DNA of 64,000 nt from Paenibacillus melissococcoides (GCA_944800085.1 CALYLO010000012.1:219916-283915), one strand, 5' to 3'. Shown: positions 1 through 9,634, counted from the stretch's first letter. Notes: generated by a model from the letters alone, not told the origin. A program made the numbers and translations.

Positions 1-1338
1 CAGGGCAAGCAAAAGATTAATGGCTCATTTGAAGTAAATTATGCGGATGCCGCGCTGCCGGGCGCTCAATACAAGACGACGATCGGCAAGAACGGCAAGC
101 TGTCCGCCTTCGGAGGCGACCTCGTTGTGCAACTGCCGAAAGGCACGATGCTGCGCGACATGAATCCGCGTCCAGGCCAGACGCCGAAGGAAATCCAGTT
201 GTTCGACAAGCAGAATCTGTTGTTCGGCATCGCAGACCCGGATGACGGGCGGACGATTACGCGCGAGAACCAGGTTGGCGTGCGCAAGCCGGTAACCGGC
301 GGAAGCGACGAATTCCTGGACGGCCAGCTCCGTCGAATCGATCCCGATGAATTTGCGCGCAGCGTGCTTATGCCGAAGGCGCATTTCGGACTCGGTTCCA
401 GTCTGTATTGGATCGATGCGGGATATTTCAGCTCAGAAGACAGTCTTCTGAATGAGGATTATAAGTTGGTAAGCCCGTCGCATCCTTATGACGAGTCGAA
501 GAAGTTCTACGAGCGCGGCGACCGGATGTGGCTTGAGCCGACCCAACGCGGCACGATTACGATTAAGTATGATCCGAATATCGTGAACGAGCATGCGCGA
601 AATGTCGGCGTATGGCGTTGGAACAACACGAACAAGTCTTGGGAGAATCTCGGCGGCACGCTGGATACGAAGAAAAAGACGATTACGGCGCCGTTCGACG
701 GCTTCGGCTACTATGCCGTCTTCGCGGTCCGCTATAGCTATGACGATATTATTTCGCATAAATATGCCCGCAAGAGCCTGGAGCTGATGATGTCCCGCGG
801 CTTCATGAAGGCGAAGAACCTGAATGAGTTCGGGGTATATGATAATATTACGCGCGGCGAAATGGCGACGATGCTCGTGAAGATGCTGAATATTCCGTTG
901 GATTACGATCCGGACAACTTGACCTTCGATGATGTGGTCAACTATGAGGTTCCGGACCTGCTATGGGATTACCGCTATATTGAGACGGCTGCCCGCAAAG
1001 GGATTGTCCGCGGTCTCGCTCCGCGCCTGTTCATGCCAAACGGGGAGCTAACCCGTCAAGAAGCCGCTGTAATGATTTCACGCGCCTTGAACTTGAAGCT
1101 TGGCGATCCGGATAAGGATCTTGCCAAATTGCAGAAGACCTTTACCGATGCGAATCTCATCGATTACTACAGCATTAGCCCTATTCTCGCCGTGACGAAG
1201 GCCGGTATCATCAACGGCATTCCGAACCAGATGCAGGAAGGCCAGAAAAAGCCGACCTACCGCTTCGATCCGAAGTCGAATCTCACGAGAGCCGACGCTG
1301 CGGTCATGGGCGAACGCATTTTGGGGAAAGTGAAATAA
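1..1338 (+). CDS. SLH-domain surface protein, 3' part (5' end outside window)
   Basis: The reading frame is open from the first base, so the gene starts upstream of the window; 445 residues are visible. The C-terminal third holds three S-layer homology domains (roughly nt 739-910, 920-1105 and 1139-1335), each with an ITRGE-like signature (ITRGE, LTRQE, LTRAD). SLH domains bind secondary cell-wall polymers, so the protein is probably exported and anchored in the envelope. The N-terminal part seen here is beta-rich and not recognised. It is followed by a clear intrinsic terminator. The start, signal peptide and full length cannot be judged. Confidence 0.85.
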   Translation, partial: QGKQKINGSFEVNYADAALPGAQYKTTIGKNGKLSAFGGDLVVQLPKGTMLRDMNPRPGQTPKEIQLFDKQNLLFGIADPDDGRTITRENQVGVRKPVTGGSDEFLDGQLRRIDPDEFARSVLMPKAHFGLGSSLYWIDAGYFSSEDSLLNEDYKLVSPSHPYDESKKFYERGDRMWLEPTQRGTITIKYDPNIVNEHARNVGVWRWNNTNKSWENLGGTLDTKKKTITAPFDGFGYYAVFAVRYSYDDIISHKYARKSLELMMSRGFMKAKNLNEFGVYDNITRGEMATMLVKMLNIPLDYDPDNLTFDDVVNYEVPDLLWDYRYIETAARKGIVRGLAPRLFMPNGELTRQEAAVMISRALNLKLGDPDKDLAKLQKTFTDANLIDYYSISPILAVTKAGIINGIPNQMQEGQKKPTYRFDPKSNLTRADAAVMGERILGKVK

Positions 1339-1376
1339 GCCGGTGATGTTTGACCCGTTCCCTCAACGGGTAATGA

Positions 1377-1410
1377 AGAGAAGAGCCGAACTGCGCTTCG
1401 GCTCTTCTTT
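1377..1410 (+). terminator. Intrinsic terminator of the first SLH gene
   Basis: A perfect 10-bp stem, 1381-1390 (AAGAGCCGAA) with 1397-1406 (TTCGGCTCTT), has a 6-nt loop and is followed by CTTT. It lies about 40 nt after the stop codon. A smaller CCCGTT/AACGGG hairpin lies just before it at 1354-1370. Confidence 0.85.
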
Positions 1411-2011
1411 ATCTGCAATAGTCCCCAGTTCTGTGAGAGGCTGAGCGAAATTGTTCTTCATGGGTGAACTTACACTCCTTGGTAAACATTAGCCCGTGAC
1501 GAAACAAATGAATCGCGCTATACTGTCACTTGTGACAACGAATGGTTCTTGCTTACATAACTTCGTACATACAGGTACTCGGCGGATTGTGGGGCAGAGC
1601 CATGCTCTATGCATGGCGGACAAGCAGTGTTTTTGAAGACTTCATGAAGCGTTCGAAAAAGCTTGAGAATTTTTTTAAGAAGCCGCAACTTTTTCGAGCA
1701 ACGCGCGTTTATATACATGAAGTTGAAAAACAAAGGGATAAAATCATTAGTATTCCCTGTATTTCTCAAAAATATGCTTTACGCTAGTCGTTTGTCATTG
1801 TATAATGTCTAGAGTAGTATGAGCATTTCTATTTATTCTCATTTGTTTACTAGTTTCTGTGGCATGTCCCATGTTGCAGACTTATTTTTTGAATACAATT
1901 CGCTCTTACTCTGGGAAGGGGGTGAATCGGCGAATGAGGGAAATGAGCTATCAATCTTCTAAGCAAGATTCTCAACAAACGAAGCAATTTAGAGGAGGAG
2001 ACAAAAAGGTT
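1411..2011 (+). other. Long intergenic leader upstream of the S-layer gene
   Basis: About 600 nt separate the previous terminator from the S-layer start codon. No convincing gene is seen; the short open frames on both strands lack a good ribosome binding site. It contains a perfect palindrome TGTCACTTGTGACA at 1524-1537, a sigma-A-like promoter at 1778-1806 and a long presumed 5' UTR from about 1813 to 2011. S-layer genes often carry several promoters and a stable long leader, which is a plausible but unproven reading here. Confidence 0.5.
1778..1806 (+). promoter_or_regulatory. Putative sigma-A promoter of the S-layer gene
   Basis: TTTACG (1778-1783), a 17-nt spacer and a perfect TATAAT (1801-1806). 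The -35 is weak but the spacing is ideal. It would give a 5' UTR of about 200 nt before the S-layer ATG. Further promoters upstream, for example near 1518-1523, are possible. Confidence 0.5.
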
Positions 2012-5000
2012 ATGAAGAAAAGATTGGCGCTGCTGCTTTCCGTAGCTATGGCGTTCTCCATGTTCGCTAACGTAGCTTTCGGTGCCGATGCAGCTAAGAC
2101 GACACAAGAAAAATTCGACGCTTTGAAAGAAGCTGGCATTTTTAGCGGATACCCAGGAACTGACGATGTAAAGCTGGAGCAAAACCTGACTCGCGCTGAG
2201 TTCGCGAAAGTGGTTGTTAAAGCTCTCGGTTTGAAAGAAGTAGAAGGCGTGTACTCCTATAAGGACAAAAACTACGGTCCTAAGCACTGGGCTGCTAAAT
2301 ACATCGAAGCAGTTACTGCAGAAGGCTTGATGCAAGGTATCAACGCTTCCAAGCAACTGTTCGGTACGAACGATAACATCACGGTTCAAGAAGCTGCTAA
2401 AGTTCTCGTTCTTGGATATAAATTCGATATCCCAGAAAACGCAGAAAACAACGCTTCTGACTGGGCTAAGAACTACTTCCAAGCTGCAGTTGACGCAGGT
2501 CTGTTCTCCAAGGATGTAAATCCTAAAGCGAACGCAACTCGCGGTCAACTCGTAGAAGCAGTTTACGCTGCTGACGAAGCTGCAAAAGGACCTAAAGTTG
2601 AGTCCGCAAAAGTTATCGACGCAAGAAATGTTGAAGTAACTATGTCCGACAAGGAAGTAGTTAAAGTCGAGCTGAAAGCAGAAGAAGCTCTGAAGCCTAA
2701 CGTAGAAACTGAAATCAAGTTTGAATACAAAGGCAAAGAGTACACTACGAAGGTTACTTATGTTGTGACTTCGGCTCAAAAAATCGAGTCCGTTACAGCT
2801 GAAAACCTGAAAGAAGTAGTTGTTACATTTGACGGCACTGTGGAGCAAAAAACAGCTGAAAACAAAAACAACTACGAAGTAAAAGACATGACGATTGATA
2901 GCGTGACTTTGTCTTCCGACAAACGTTCCGTTACAATCTTGCTTGAAGAAAACGGTTCTGTAATGAAGAACCAAAAAGAAACTGAAGTGAAGATTAAAAA
3001 CGTTCGTAACGAAGACGGATCCAAAACGTTCAACGAAACGAAGAAGTTCACTCCAGTTGACGTGAAAACTCCAGAAGTTAAAGAAGTAGTAGGTTTGGGT
3101 ACGAAAGCATTCAAAGTTGTGTTCTCCGAGCCGGTAAAACGCGGTGATGCCGTTGCTTCCAGCAACTACAAAATTGATGGCAAGATGGTATCCGGCAGCG
3201 TTGACTACATTTACCCTAACGTAGCCATCGTTAAGACGGACTTGTCTGTAGGCGAACACAAATTGAGCATCAGCAACATTACAGACTTCTCGGGCCTGAA
3301 ATCTATTCCAGTTGACAAAGAGTTTACAGTTGCTGAAGACACTTCCGCTCCTGAAATCGTTTCTGCTAAGACTAACGATTTGAAAGAGCTAGAGATTGAA
3401 TTTAACGAAACCGTTAAGTCCATCGAAAAGGTTTATCATAACGTATCTGGAAATACTGGCAAGATCACTTATAAGGACAATAAAGTAAAGGTCACTTTCT
3501 CCAACGCAATGTACAATGGAGACAACACGATCTATGTTAAAGGTGTAACTGACTACAGCGGCAACCAAGCTGATCGTGAATACAAAGTGAACCCTACTTT
3601 GGATACTACTCGTCCTGAAGTTGTAAAGCTGGAAGTAAAAGAAGTTGGCGCAATGAATAACCACCAATTGGTTATTGAATTCAACAAGAAATTGGATAAA
3701 GAGTCCGCTGAAAACTTCAGAAACTACACGTTGAAAGACAGAGACGGTAAAGTCCTGAAGAACTTCGTTGGCGTAGACGTTGACGGCCATCCAATTGCTA
3801 AGCCTAGCTACGATGAAAGCAATAATAAGGTAACAATTAACCTGAATGGTAAATTGGCTAATCAGACGGACTATATTCTAGAGGTTGCCGGTGTTCGCGA
3901 CACAGCTGCGTTGCAAAACACAATGGCGCCATGGTCTCAAGTTTTCACAGCAAAACAAACTGCTAAAACAGGTATCGTTCGCGCTTGGTTCACTCAAGAA
4001 TACGGCGAGCAAAACCTTTACATTCAGTTTAAAGAAGATATGAGAAGTGATGGCGAAGGTGGTGTCCTGACTAAAGAGAAATACCTCGTCAACAACAAAT
4101 CCATCACCGATCATGAAATTTCGATGGTAAACGGAGATACAGTTCGTATTACCGCTAAGGCAGGCAAGCTTATTCCTACAGATGCTAAAGAGGACTACGA
4201 AATCAGAGTATCTGTAAGCCAAGTTAAGAATGCCGAAGGAGACTACATTAAAAACGGTGACTCTTACACGTTGACTTACAGCGGTAAATTGGGTGAAGCA
4301 TTTGCCAATAACATCGCTGTTACAAAAGCAAGTGTAGTTGACCGTAATGAGATCAAAGTTGAGTTTGGCGGAAAAATCAACTATGTAAACCTCAATGATT
4401 TCTCTGTCAAGGCTCTTAACAATACCTATGTTCCTTACGAATATGAGCTCAGCAATGACGGTACTGTCATGACTTTGAAATTTAGCACGAGTGAAACTTT
4501 GCCTGCAAGCCTTGCTGGTGCAGTGCTGAATGTAAAAGAAGGTGCGACTACTGCAGACATCTTGAATGTACCTGTTAAAGCTGGAAATACAAACCTGTCT
4601 GACTATTACAATGTAAGACCAGAAGCAATTCTCAATACGCTTCAGGTTACCGCAACTGATGCTACTTATAGAGCAACAGTTGATCTGACTGGCGGCGTTA
4701 AGTTCTTGGAGGGTGCTGATGTTAAAGGACTCTTCACTGTAAAAGTGAATGAGGGTAAAACTGCAGACGGTAAGGATGCAGCTGTTACAGTGAAAGAGGT
4801 AAGCCTCTTAGGAAGTGACCAAAAAACCTTGGTTGTTGAATTCGAAATCGCTAAAGTCAATGGTGAAGTTGTAAAACTTACTAAGGACGACTTTGTTACG
4901 GTTTCGATGGACGACACCAAGAATAGTGTATTCAAATACATTATTGATAAATATGCTACAGAAGCAGTTCCAATGAAAGGCTTCACTAGCACTACTCAAT

Positions 5001-5014
5001 TCACTCAGAAATAA
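2012..5014 (+). CDS. S-layer protein with three N-terminal SLH domains
   Basis: A 1000-residue exported protein, probably the main S-layer subunit. The ATG at 2012 follows AGAGGAGGAG with good spacing and begins a classic signal peptide (KK-rich start, hydrophobic core, cleavage near residue 24, AFG/AD). Three SLH domains occupy about residues 28-195, with motifs LTRAE (59-63), ITVQE (123-127) and ATRGQ (175-179). This resembles the TRAE/TVEE/TRAQ-type arrangement of Paenibacillus S-layer proteins that bind pyruvylated wall polymer (family knowledge). The rest is repeated beta-sandwich (Ig-like) modules. Codon use is strongly biased (GCT, GTA, GAA, CGT) compared with its neighbours, as expected of a very highly expressed gene. 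It has its own promoter region and terminator, so it is monocistronic. Confidence 0.9.
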   Translation: MKKRLALLLSVAMAFSMFANVAFGADAAKTTQEKFDALKEAGIFSGYPGTDDVKLEQNLTRAEFAKVVVKALGLKEVEGVYSYKDKNYGPKHWAAKYIEAVTAEGLMQGINASKQLFGTNDNITVQEAAKVLVLGYKFDIPENAENNASDWAKNYFQAAVDAGLFSKDVNPKANATRGQLVEAVYAADEAAKGPKVESAKVIDARNVEVTMSDKEVVKVELKAEEALKPNVETEIKFEYKGKEYTTKVTYVVTSAQKIESVTAENLKEVVVTFDGTVEQKTAENKNNYEVKDMTIDSVTLSSDKRSVTILLEENGSVMKNQKETEVKIKNVRNEDGSKTFNETKKFTPVDVKTPEVKEVVGLGTKAFKVVFSEPVKRGDAVASSNYKIDGKMVSGSVDYIYPNVAIVKTDLSVGEHKLSISNITDFSGLKSIPVDKEFTVAEDTSAPEIVSAKTNDLKELEIEFNETVKSIEKVYHNVSGNTGKITYKDNKVKVTFSNAMYNGDNTIYVKGVTDYSGNQADREYKVNPTLDTTRPEVVKLEVKEVGAMNNHQLVIEFNKKLDKESAENFRNYTLKDRDGKVLKNFVGVDVDGHPIAKPSYDESNNKVTINLNGKLANQTDYILEVAGVRDTAALQNTMAPWSQVFTAKQTAKTGIVRAWFTQEYGEQNLYIQFKEDMRSDGEGGVLTKEKYLVNNKSITDHEISMVNGDTVRITAKAGKLIPTDAKEDYEIRVSVSQVKNAEGDYIKNGDSYTLTYSGKLGEAFANNIAVTKASVVDRNEIKVEFGGKINYVNLNDFSVKALNNTYVPYEYELSNDGTVMTLKFSTSETLPASLAGAVLNVKEGATTADILNVPVKAGNTNLSDYYNVRPEAILNTLQVTATDATYRATVDLTGGVKFLEGADVKGLFTVKVNEGKTADGKDAAVTVKEVSLLGSDQKTLVVEFEIAKVNGEVVKLTKDDFVTVSMDDTKNSVFKYIIDKYATEAVPMKGFTSTTQFTQK

Positions 5015-5020
5015 TCTTTA

Positions 5021-5048
5021 AGAAAGCCCTTCGGGGCTTTCTTTTTTT
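5021..5048 (+). terminator. Intrinsic terminator of the S-layer gene
   Basis: Stem AGAAAGCCC (5021-5029) with GGGCTTTCT (5034-5042), a very stable TTCG tetraloop, then a T run. It lies seven bases after the stop codon. Confidence 0.92.
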
Positions 5049-5159
5049 ATAAAACTTACAACAATGTAACCCAGTAAATCGTATGAAAAGCGAAACTTTC
5101 CACTTCCCCCTAGCGTTATACTATGTAGAGGAAATTTTTTCGATATAGGAGGAAGCAGA

Positions 5160-7733
5160 TTGAATAAGAAAAAGACGATAGCGGCCGTACTTTCGCTGTC
5201 TTTAGCTCTAGGTACATTTGCCACCGTGTCTCCAGAAGTGCAGGCAGCTCAAAAGGCCTCCGACAAGCAAAGTCAAGCGAAAACGACGACCAAGACCCCC
5301 GCTGTAAAAACGTTGGATACTTTGAGTTCGATCAAGCTTACAAACAAAAGTTCCGTGAAATTAACCAATGTCAACATGTATCGCCAAGATGAAAGCAACA
5401 TTTTATCTTATACATTGACATATACGAACAATGAAGCGCGAAGCATTCCGCTTATTGATTATTGGACGAAGGTCCGCACCAAAAGCGGAACCGTTTATTC
5501 GAGTAATTTGACAGATGAAGACAAAGATAAGAAGGTAATTCCGGCTCAATCTCAGCTGAGCGTTACATATTATGCTAAAGTGGCGAAACATTTAACCGTC
5601 CATGATTTGAATTATGACATTATTAAATGGGATTTCAGCAAATCTAATTTTGAAAATCGTCTCGGTTCATTCCAGATTCCAAGTGGAATCACTACTTCTA
5701 CCGTAGTTGGAGAAACGCGGACAATTCGCATGAATGATATTCCGATTAAGACAAGCGTCGATCGGGTTAATGTTTTTCCTTCCGATGAGTACCATTATGT
5801 GAACGTAGCTGTGAATGTGGTGAACGCCGGTGTTAAGGCGTTGGAAAATAGCTCATACAAGTATGCAGTAAAGACCACGAACGGCAGCACCTATATTTTA
5901 GTTCCTGACGGTACCAGCAAAGATTATAAGCTTCAACCTGGGGAAAAGAAGACATTAAACTTAATGACGGCTATTCCTAAAAGCGTAAATGTAAAAAAGC
6001 TGGAACTTCAAGTCATTCAGGAACAAGCATCCGGAAAAGAAGGTGAGGCAGGGAAAATTAATCTGGCTGTCGGGACGTTTGCGCTTCCTAAAGCAAATGA
6101 CTCTAATTCAGGTGTGCCTGCCAATAAAGATAAAGTGATTACCATCAATGATGCTAAAGTTAACACGAAAATTACAACCGGTTGGTTAAATCAAAGTTAT
6201 AACCAGAACGATATTACTTTGACATTTATGTTTGAGAACATGTCTAATAAACCGGTAACTTTACCGAAATATGAATTCGAGCTTCATGGCCCGAATGGCT
6301 TCTCTACTCCAATTCCAACGAAATCGTTGGAAAACTTGACGTTGAAGCCATTGGAGAAACGGCCAATTACATTGAATGTATCCATTTCCGCAGAAACCGG
6401 TACGAATCAGCTCAAGCTTCACATGAATCGTCCTGGAGATACGGGTGAAAAAGATGTGAAGGATTCAGCTTCAAATTCATTTAAATACCCAGAAGGGATT
6501 TACAATGTTCCTGAGCTGTTGTCAATGCAAAATAAAACCGGTATTGAGTATAATGTTCAACATAGTAAAGGAAACTTGGGCATTACGATTGATACACTTC
6601 AGCAATTGCCTTGGACAGACGGGAAAATCGTGTCTGCTAAAATGACAATCCGCAATAAAGAGTCAAAATCGATTCAACTGCCTGCATTGGAAGGAGTATT
6701 CAAAATCGATGCGGCGGAGAGCAGCGGAAAAACGCAAATCGTAAGCTCCAATGGCACGCTTATTATTGGTCCAAAAGAAAAAATAAATGTGTACGTGGTC
6801 ACCAAGCTGCCATCGTATCTTGATTTTACGCAGATGCAAATCGCATTGCTTGAAAAAATCGGGGAGACCGACACGGCGCAGTTAATTCAATTCACGAACA
6901 TTGGAAAATTGCCAGAGTTGCCAGTCGTGGAATTCAATACTTATCACAAGCTAGAAACCGAAGGCCGCAAGGCCGAGATTCTAGCCCGTCAATCCAGAGT
7001 ATACCAAGGAAATTCCGATAAAATCGTCTATACAGACCTGGAAATGAAGAGCAAGGAAGGACGCCAAGCGACTCTGTCGCAAATGGTCGGCTACTACCGA
7101 ACATCCGATGGCTTGTATTATAAAGCGAACATGGTGCAGATTGATCGTCCAACCAGTCCGGAAGGCAAAAACATCGTAACGGCGTGGGCGAAAGTGCCAA
7201 GCTCGGTTAACACTAAAGATATGCAGCTTATATTGGGCGAAGGCATTAAAGAAAACAAATTGACGGCACCGAAGGAAGAGTCTGATGGATACATTAATGC
7301 GGTAGCGATGAATTTGGATATTGGTCAACCATCGCTTAAGCGATACTTCGATAATCTGGACTTCTTCCCATACACGTTAACCATTAGCGAGTTTTATGCA
7401 ACCATCAACAACTCCTCGATGCAATTTGACTTTAAGTATGAGTTGAAGAAGGATGAGCAGTATGATATGGGCGAATACGGACACAAGGTTATTGTGGAGA
7501 TTACGGATGCAAGCAACCGAGTTTTTGAGAAAGAAATCGAAATCGATAAAGACGGCGGATTGAAAGTTGGGAAAAACCTGAGTTATACGGCAAGCTTCAA
7601 CGATGCACTCTTCGAGAGAATTCAAAACGGAGGGTACCAAGTTTCCATTTACGATTCTTTCCAAGGAGAGAAAGTCAAGCTTGCCAGCTATGGAAGTGCG
7701 TACAACCTTAGAAATGCACGAACATCGGACTAA
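5160..7733 (+). CDS. Large secreted protein of unknown function
   Basis: 857 residues. TTG start at 5160 preceded by AGGAGGAAG; no ATG fits this ribosome binding site. The N-terminus is a clear signal peptide (NKKK, hydrophobic stretch, cleavage near VQA/AQ at residues 28-31). The mature part is a long series of beta-strand-rich segments with repeated phrasing (for example a linker before residue 330 and again before 650), suggesting several similar beta-sandwich domains, but I recognise no named family. No SLH motif, no membrane anchor and no LPXTG is seen, so it may be released or held by other means. It sits alone between two terminators, directly behind the S-layer gene, which suggests a role at the cell surface (inference). 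Confidence 0.8.
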   Translation: MNKKKTIAAVLSLSLALGTFATVSPEVQAAQKASDKQSQAKTTTKTPAVKTLDTLSSIKLTNKSSVKLTNVNMYRQDESNILSYTLTYTNNEARSIPLIDYWTKVRTKSGTVYSSNLTDEDKDKKVIPAQSQLSVTYYAKVAKHLTVHDLNYDIIKWDFSKSNFENRLGSFQIPSGITTSTVVGETRTIRMNDIPIKTSVDRVNVFPSDEYHYVNVAVNVVNAGVKALENSSYKYAVKTTNGSTYILVPDGTSKDYKLQPGEKKTLNLMTAIPKSVNVKKLELQVIQEQASGKEGEAGKINLAVGTFALPKANDSNSGVPANKDKVITINDAKVNTKITTGWLNQSYNQNDITLTFMFENMSNKPVTLPKYEFELHGPNGFSTPIPTKSLENLTLKPLEKRPITLNVSISAETGTNQLKLHMNRPGDTGEKDVKDSASNSFKYPEGIYNVPELLSMQNKTGIEYNVQHSKGNLGITIDTLQQLPWTDGKIVSAKMTIRNKESKSIQLPALEGVFKIDAAESSGKTQIVSSNGTLIIGPKEKINVYVVTKLPSYLDFTQMQIALLEKIGETDTAQLIQFTNIGKLPELPVVEFNTYHKLETEGRKAEILARQSRVYQGNSDKIVYTDLEMKSKEGRQATLSQMVGYYRTSDGLYYKANMVQIDRPTSPEGKNIVTAWAKVPSSVNTKDMQLILGEGIKENKLTAPKEESDGYINAVAMNLDIGQPSLKRYFDNLDFFPYTLTISEFYATINNSSMQFDFKYELKKDEQYDMGEYGHKVIVEITDASNRVFEKEIEIDKDGGLKVGKNLSYTASFNDALFERIQNGGYQVSIYDSFQGEKVKLASYGSAYNLRNARTSD

Positions 7734-7750
7734 TTGATCGTGCTCATTTA

Positions 7751-7776
7751 CCCCCTCTTCGCAAGAGGGGGTTTTT
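7751..7776 (+). terminator. Intrinsic terminator of the secreted protein gene
   Basis: Perfect 9-bp stem CCCCCTCTT (7751-7759) with AAGAGGGGG (7763-7771), loop CGC, followed by TTTTT. Confidence 0.92.
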
Positions 7777-7861
7777 GGCAAGCAGAGCAACATTTCCTGC
7801 GGGTGGCTCGGCTCCTGATGAGCATAATAGGTATAACGATACTTGAAGGAGGAATCATTCC

Positions 7862-8125
7862 GTGGCGAGAAAAAAGCTGGTTCCTGACAGTAAAAATGCA
7901 CTTTATCAAATGAAATATGAAATTGCTGCCGAATTCGGACTGCCTGTAGTTCATCAAGGGGCGTACTTGGGGATGGATACGGAATTTGCTTCTGAACTGG
8001 GGAGTATGCCCGCCCAACCGGCGGCCCATCGCGATGACTGGGGGCATCTGACATCACGTGATGCGGGATCCGTTGGCGGTGAAATTACGAAGCGTCTCGT
8101 GACCCATGCGTTGCGGCAAAAATAG
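7862..8125 (+). CDS. Alpha/beta-type small acid-soluble spore protein with an insert
   Basis: 87 residues from a GTG start preceded by AAGGAGG. It contains the two conserved SASP blocks: MKYEIAAEFGL near residues 18-28 (the region cut by the germination protease GPR in this family) and SRDAGSVGGEITKRLV near 65-80 (DNA-binding helix). Such proteins coat spore DNA in the forespore. The usual linker between the blocks is short; here about 35 extra residues separate them, rich in Ala, Pro and acidic residues. Expression under sigma-G is expected. A CATAATA at 7823-7829 could be a -10, but I see no good -35. The insert may make it a divergent member. Confidence 0.85.
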   Translation: MARKKLVPDSKNALYQMKYEIAAEFGLPVVHQGAYLGMDTEFASELGSMPAQPAAHRDDWGHLTSRDAGSVGGEITKRLVTHALRQK

Positions 8126-8149
8126 GCAGAAGAACTTTTTGTTCATTCA

Positions 8150-8178
8150 TTGACAGGACCCGACAAATCAAGTATTAT
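8150..8178 (+). promoter_or_regulatory. Strong sigma-A promoter upstream of metK
   Basis: TTGACA (8150-8155), 17-nt spacer, TATTAT (8173-8178). Transcription should start near 8185, only about 17 nt before a terminator-like hairpin and 100 nt before metK. Confidence 0.75.
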
Positions 8179-8201
8179 GATTTTTCGAAGGCTGGTATAA
8201 C

Positions 8202-8234
8202 AACCTTTTCCATGAAGGAAAAGGTTCGTTTTTT
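8202..8234 (+). terminator. Intrinsic terminator inside the metK leader (possible attenuator)
   Basis: Perfect 10-bp stem AACCTTTTCC (8202-8211) with GGAAAAGGTT (8217-8226), 5-nt loop, then CGTTTTTTG. It lies downstream of the metK promoter and upstream of the gene, so transcripts must read through it to reach metK. The short leader before it has no visible S-box (SAM-I) aptamer. Confidence 0.8.
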
Positions 8235-8285
8235 GTTTAGGCTGCTCACAAGGGAGCCATATTAAGGGTTAGGAGGTCGAGTCCT

Positions 8286-9488
8286 ATGTCATTGAAAGGA
8301 CGCCATCTGTTCACATCCGAGTCCGTAACCGAAGGACATCCGGATAAAATATGCGACCAGATTTCCGATGCGGTGTTGGACGCCTTTTTGGCAAACGATC
8401 CGAATGCTCGGGTTGCATGTGAAGTATCCGTTGCGACGGGATTGGTACTTGTAATCGGTGAAATCAGCACCAAGGCGGATTATGTGGATATTCCATCCAT
8501 TGTGCGGAATACCATTAAGGAAATCGGATATACACGTGCCAAGTATGGCTTCGATTATAGTACGTGTGCCGTATTGACCTCGCTCAATGAGCAGTCCCCT
8601 GATATCGCCCAAGGGGTGAATGCAGCGATTGAAACCCGTAACGAAAGCGAGATGCAGCAAGAGACAGCGAATATCGGAGCGGGAGACCAAGGCTTGATGT
8701 TCGGCTTTGCTTCCAATGAGACGCCGGAATTGATGCCGCTTCCGATTGCGCTGTCCCACCGGATTGCACGGCGTCTGTCCGAGGTGCGCAAAGATGGAAC
8801 GCTGCCTTACCTTCGTCCGGACGGTAAAACGCAAGTTACGATTGAATATATGGATGGCAAGCCAGTGCGTGTTGACACGATTGTCGTATCGACGCAGCAT
8901 GCGGAAGAAGCAGCGCTGGAACAAATTCAGAAAGATATTCGTGAACAGGTAATTGCGCCTGTCGTGCCGGCTGAGTGGCTGGACGAGAAAACAAAATACT
9001 TTATTAATCCAACAGGACGCTTTGTTATTGGCGGCCCTCAAGGCGATGCCGGATTGACCGGACGCAAAATTATCGTCGATACGTACGGCGGCTATGCGCG
9101 CCATGGCGGCGGCGCTTTTTCTGGCAAGGATCCAACCAAGGTTGACCGTTCTGCGGCGTATGCGGCCCGTTATGTGGCTAAAAACATCGTAGCGGCTGGT
9201 CTGGCTGATAAGTGCGAGATCCAACTCGCGTATGCAATCGGCGTAGCGAATCCGGTATCAATTAGCGTAGATACGTACGGAACGGGCAAAGTAAGTGAAG
9301 AAAAGCTCGTTGAACTTATTAAAAATAACTTCGATTTGCGTCCAGCCGGAATTATCAACATGCTGGACCTGCGCCGTCCGATTTATAAGCAAACGGCTGC
9401 ATACGGCCACTTCGGACGTACCGATGTCGATCTTCCATGGGAACGTACCGACAAAGCCGATGCGCTCCGCGAGCAAGCCGGGGCATAA
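8286..9488 (+). CDS. metK: S-adenosylmethionine synthetase
   Basis: Makes S-adenosylmethionine from ATP and methionine in the cytoplasm, releasing phosphate and pyrophosphate. The 400-residue length and three-domain layout match the family. Visible signatures are the N-terminal [13 protein letters not shown], the [12 protein letters not shown] loop and the [19 protein letters not shown] phosphate-binding stretch, all apparently intact. The ATG at 8286 follows GGAGG. The gene is flanked by its own promoter and leader terminator and by a downstream terminator, so it is a single-gene unit. Confidence 0.97.
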   Translation: MSLKGRHLFTSESVTEGHPDKICDQISDAVLDAFLANDPNARVACEVSVATGLVLVIGEISTKADYVDIPSIVRNTIKEIGYTRAKYGFDYSTCAVLTSLNEQSPDIAQGVNAAIETRNESEMQQETANIGAGDQGLMFGFASNETPELMPLPIALSHRIARRLSEVRKDGTLPYLRPDGKTQVTIEYMDGKPVRVDTIVVSTQHAEEAALEQIQKDIREQVIAPVVPAEWLDEKTKYFINPTGRFVIGGPQGDAGLTGRKIIVDTYGGYARHGGGAFSGKDPTKVDRSAAYAARYVAKNIVAAGLADKCEIQLAYAIGVANPVSISVDTYGTGKVSEEKLVELIKNNFDLRPAGIINMLDLRRPIYKQTAAYGHFGRTDVDLPWERTDKADALREQAGA

Positions 9489-9498
9489 TGAAGTTGAG

Positions 9499-9536
9499 AA
9501 CCTTCTTCTGCTATATAGGGCGGAAGAAGGTTTTTT
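9499..9536 (+). terminator. Intrinsic terminator of metK
   Basis: AACCTTCTTC (9499-9508) pairs with GAAGAAGGTT (9523-9532) across a 14-nt loop, followed by a T run. Confidence 0.9.
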
Positions 9537-9634
9537 GTTTTCCGAGATAACTTACCCTCAGTTCTAAAAAAATTGCCCTTTCTAACCGACAAATAAAGTA
9601 CAACTGTCTTTCGGAAGGAAAGGAGCAAACAGCA

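Noticed and set aside
1542-1787. 81-codon frame upstream of the S-layer gene
   Set aside because: No ribosome binding site and it runs close to the predicted promoter; better explained as leader DNA.
1850-3259. 469-codon minus-strand frame opposite the S-layer gene
   Set aside because: It mirrors the strongly biased S-layer codons, is rich in Phe, Ser and Val without protein-like character, and lacks a ribosome binding site.
8180-8285. SAM riboswitch before metK
   Set aside because: The leader is too short and has none of the conserved S-box segments; only a promoter and terminator are seen.
8289-9224. 311-codon minus-strand frame opposite metK
   Set aside because: Shadow of a highly conserved gene.
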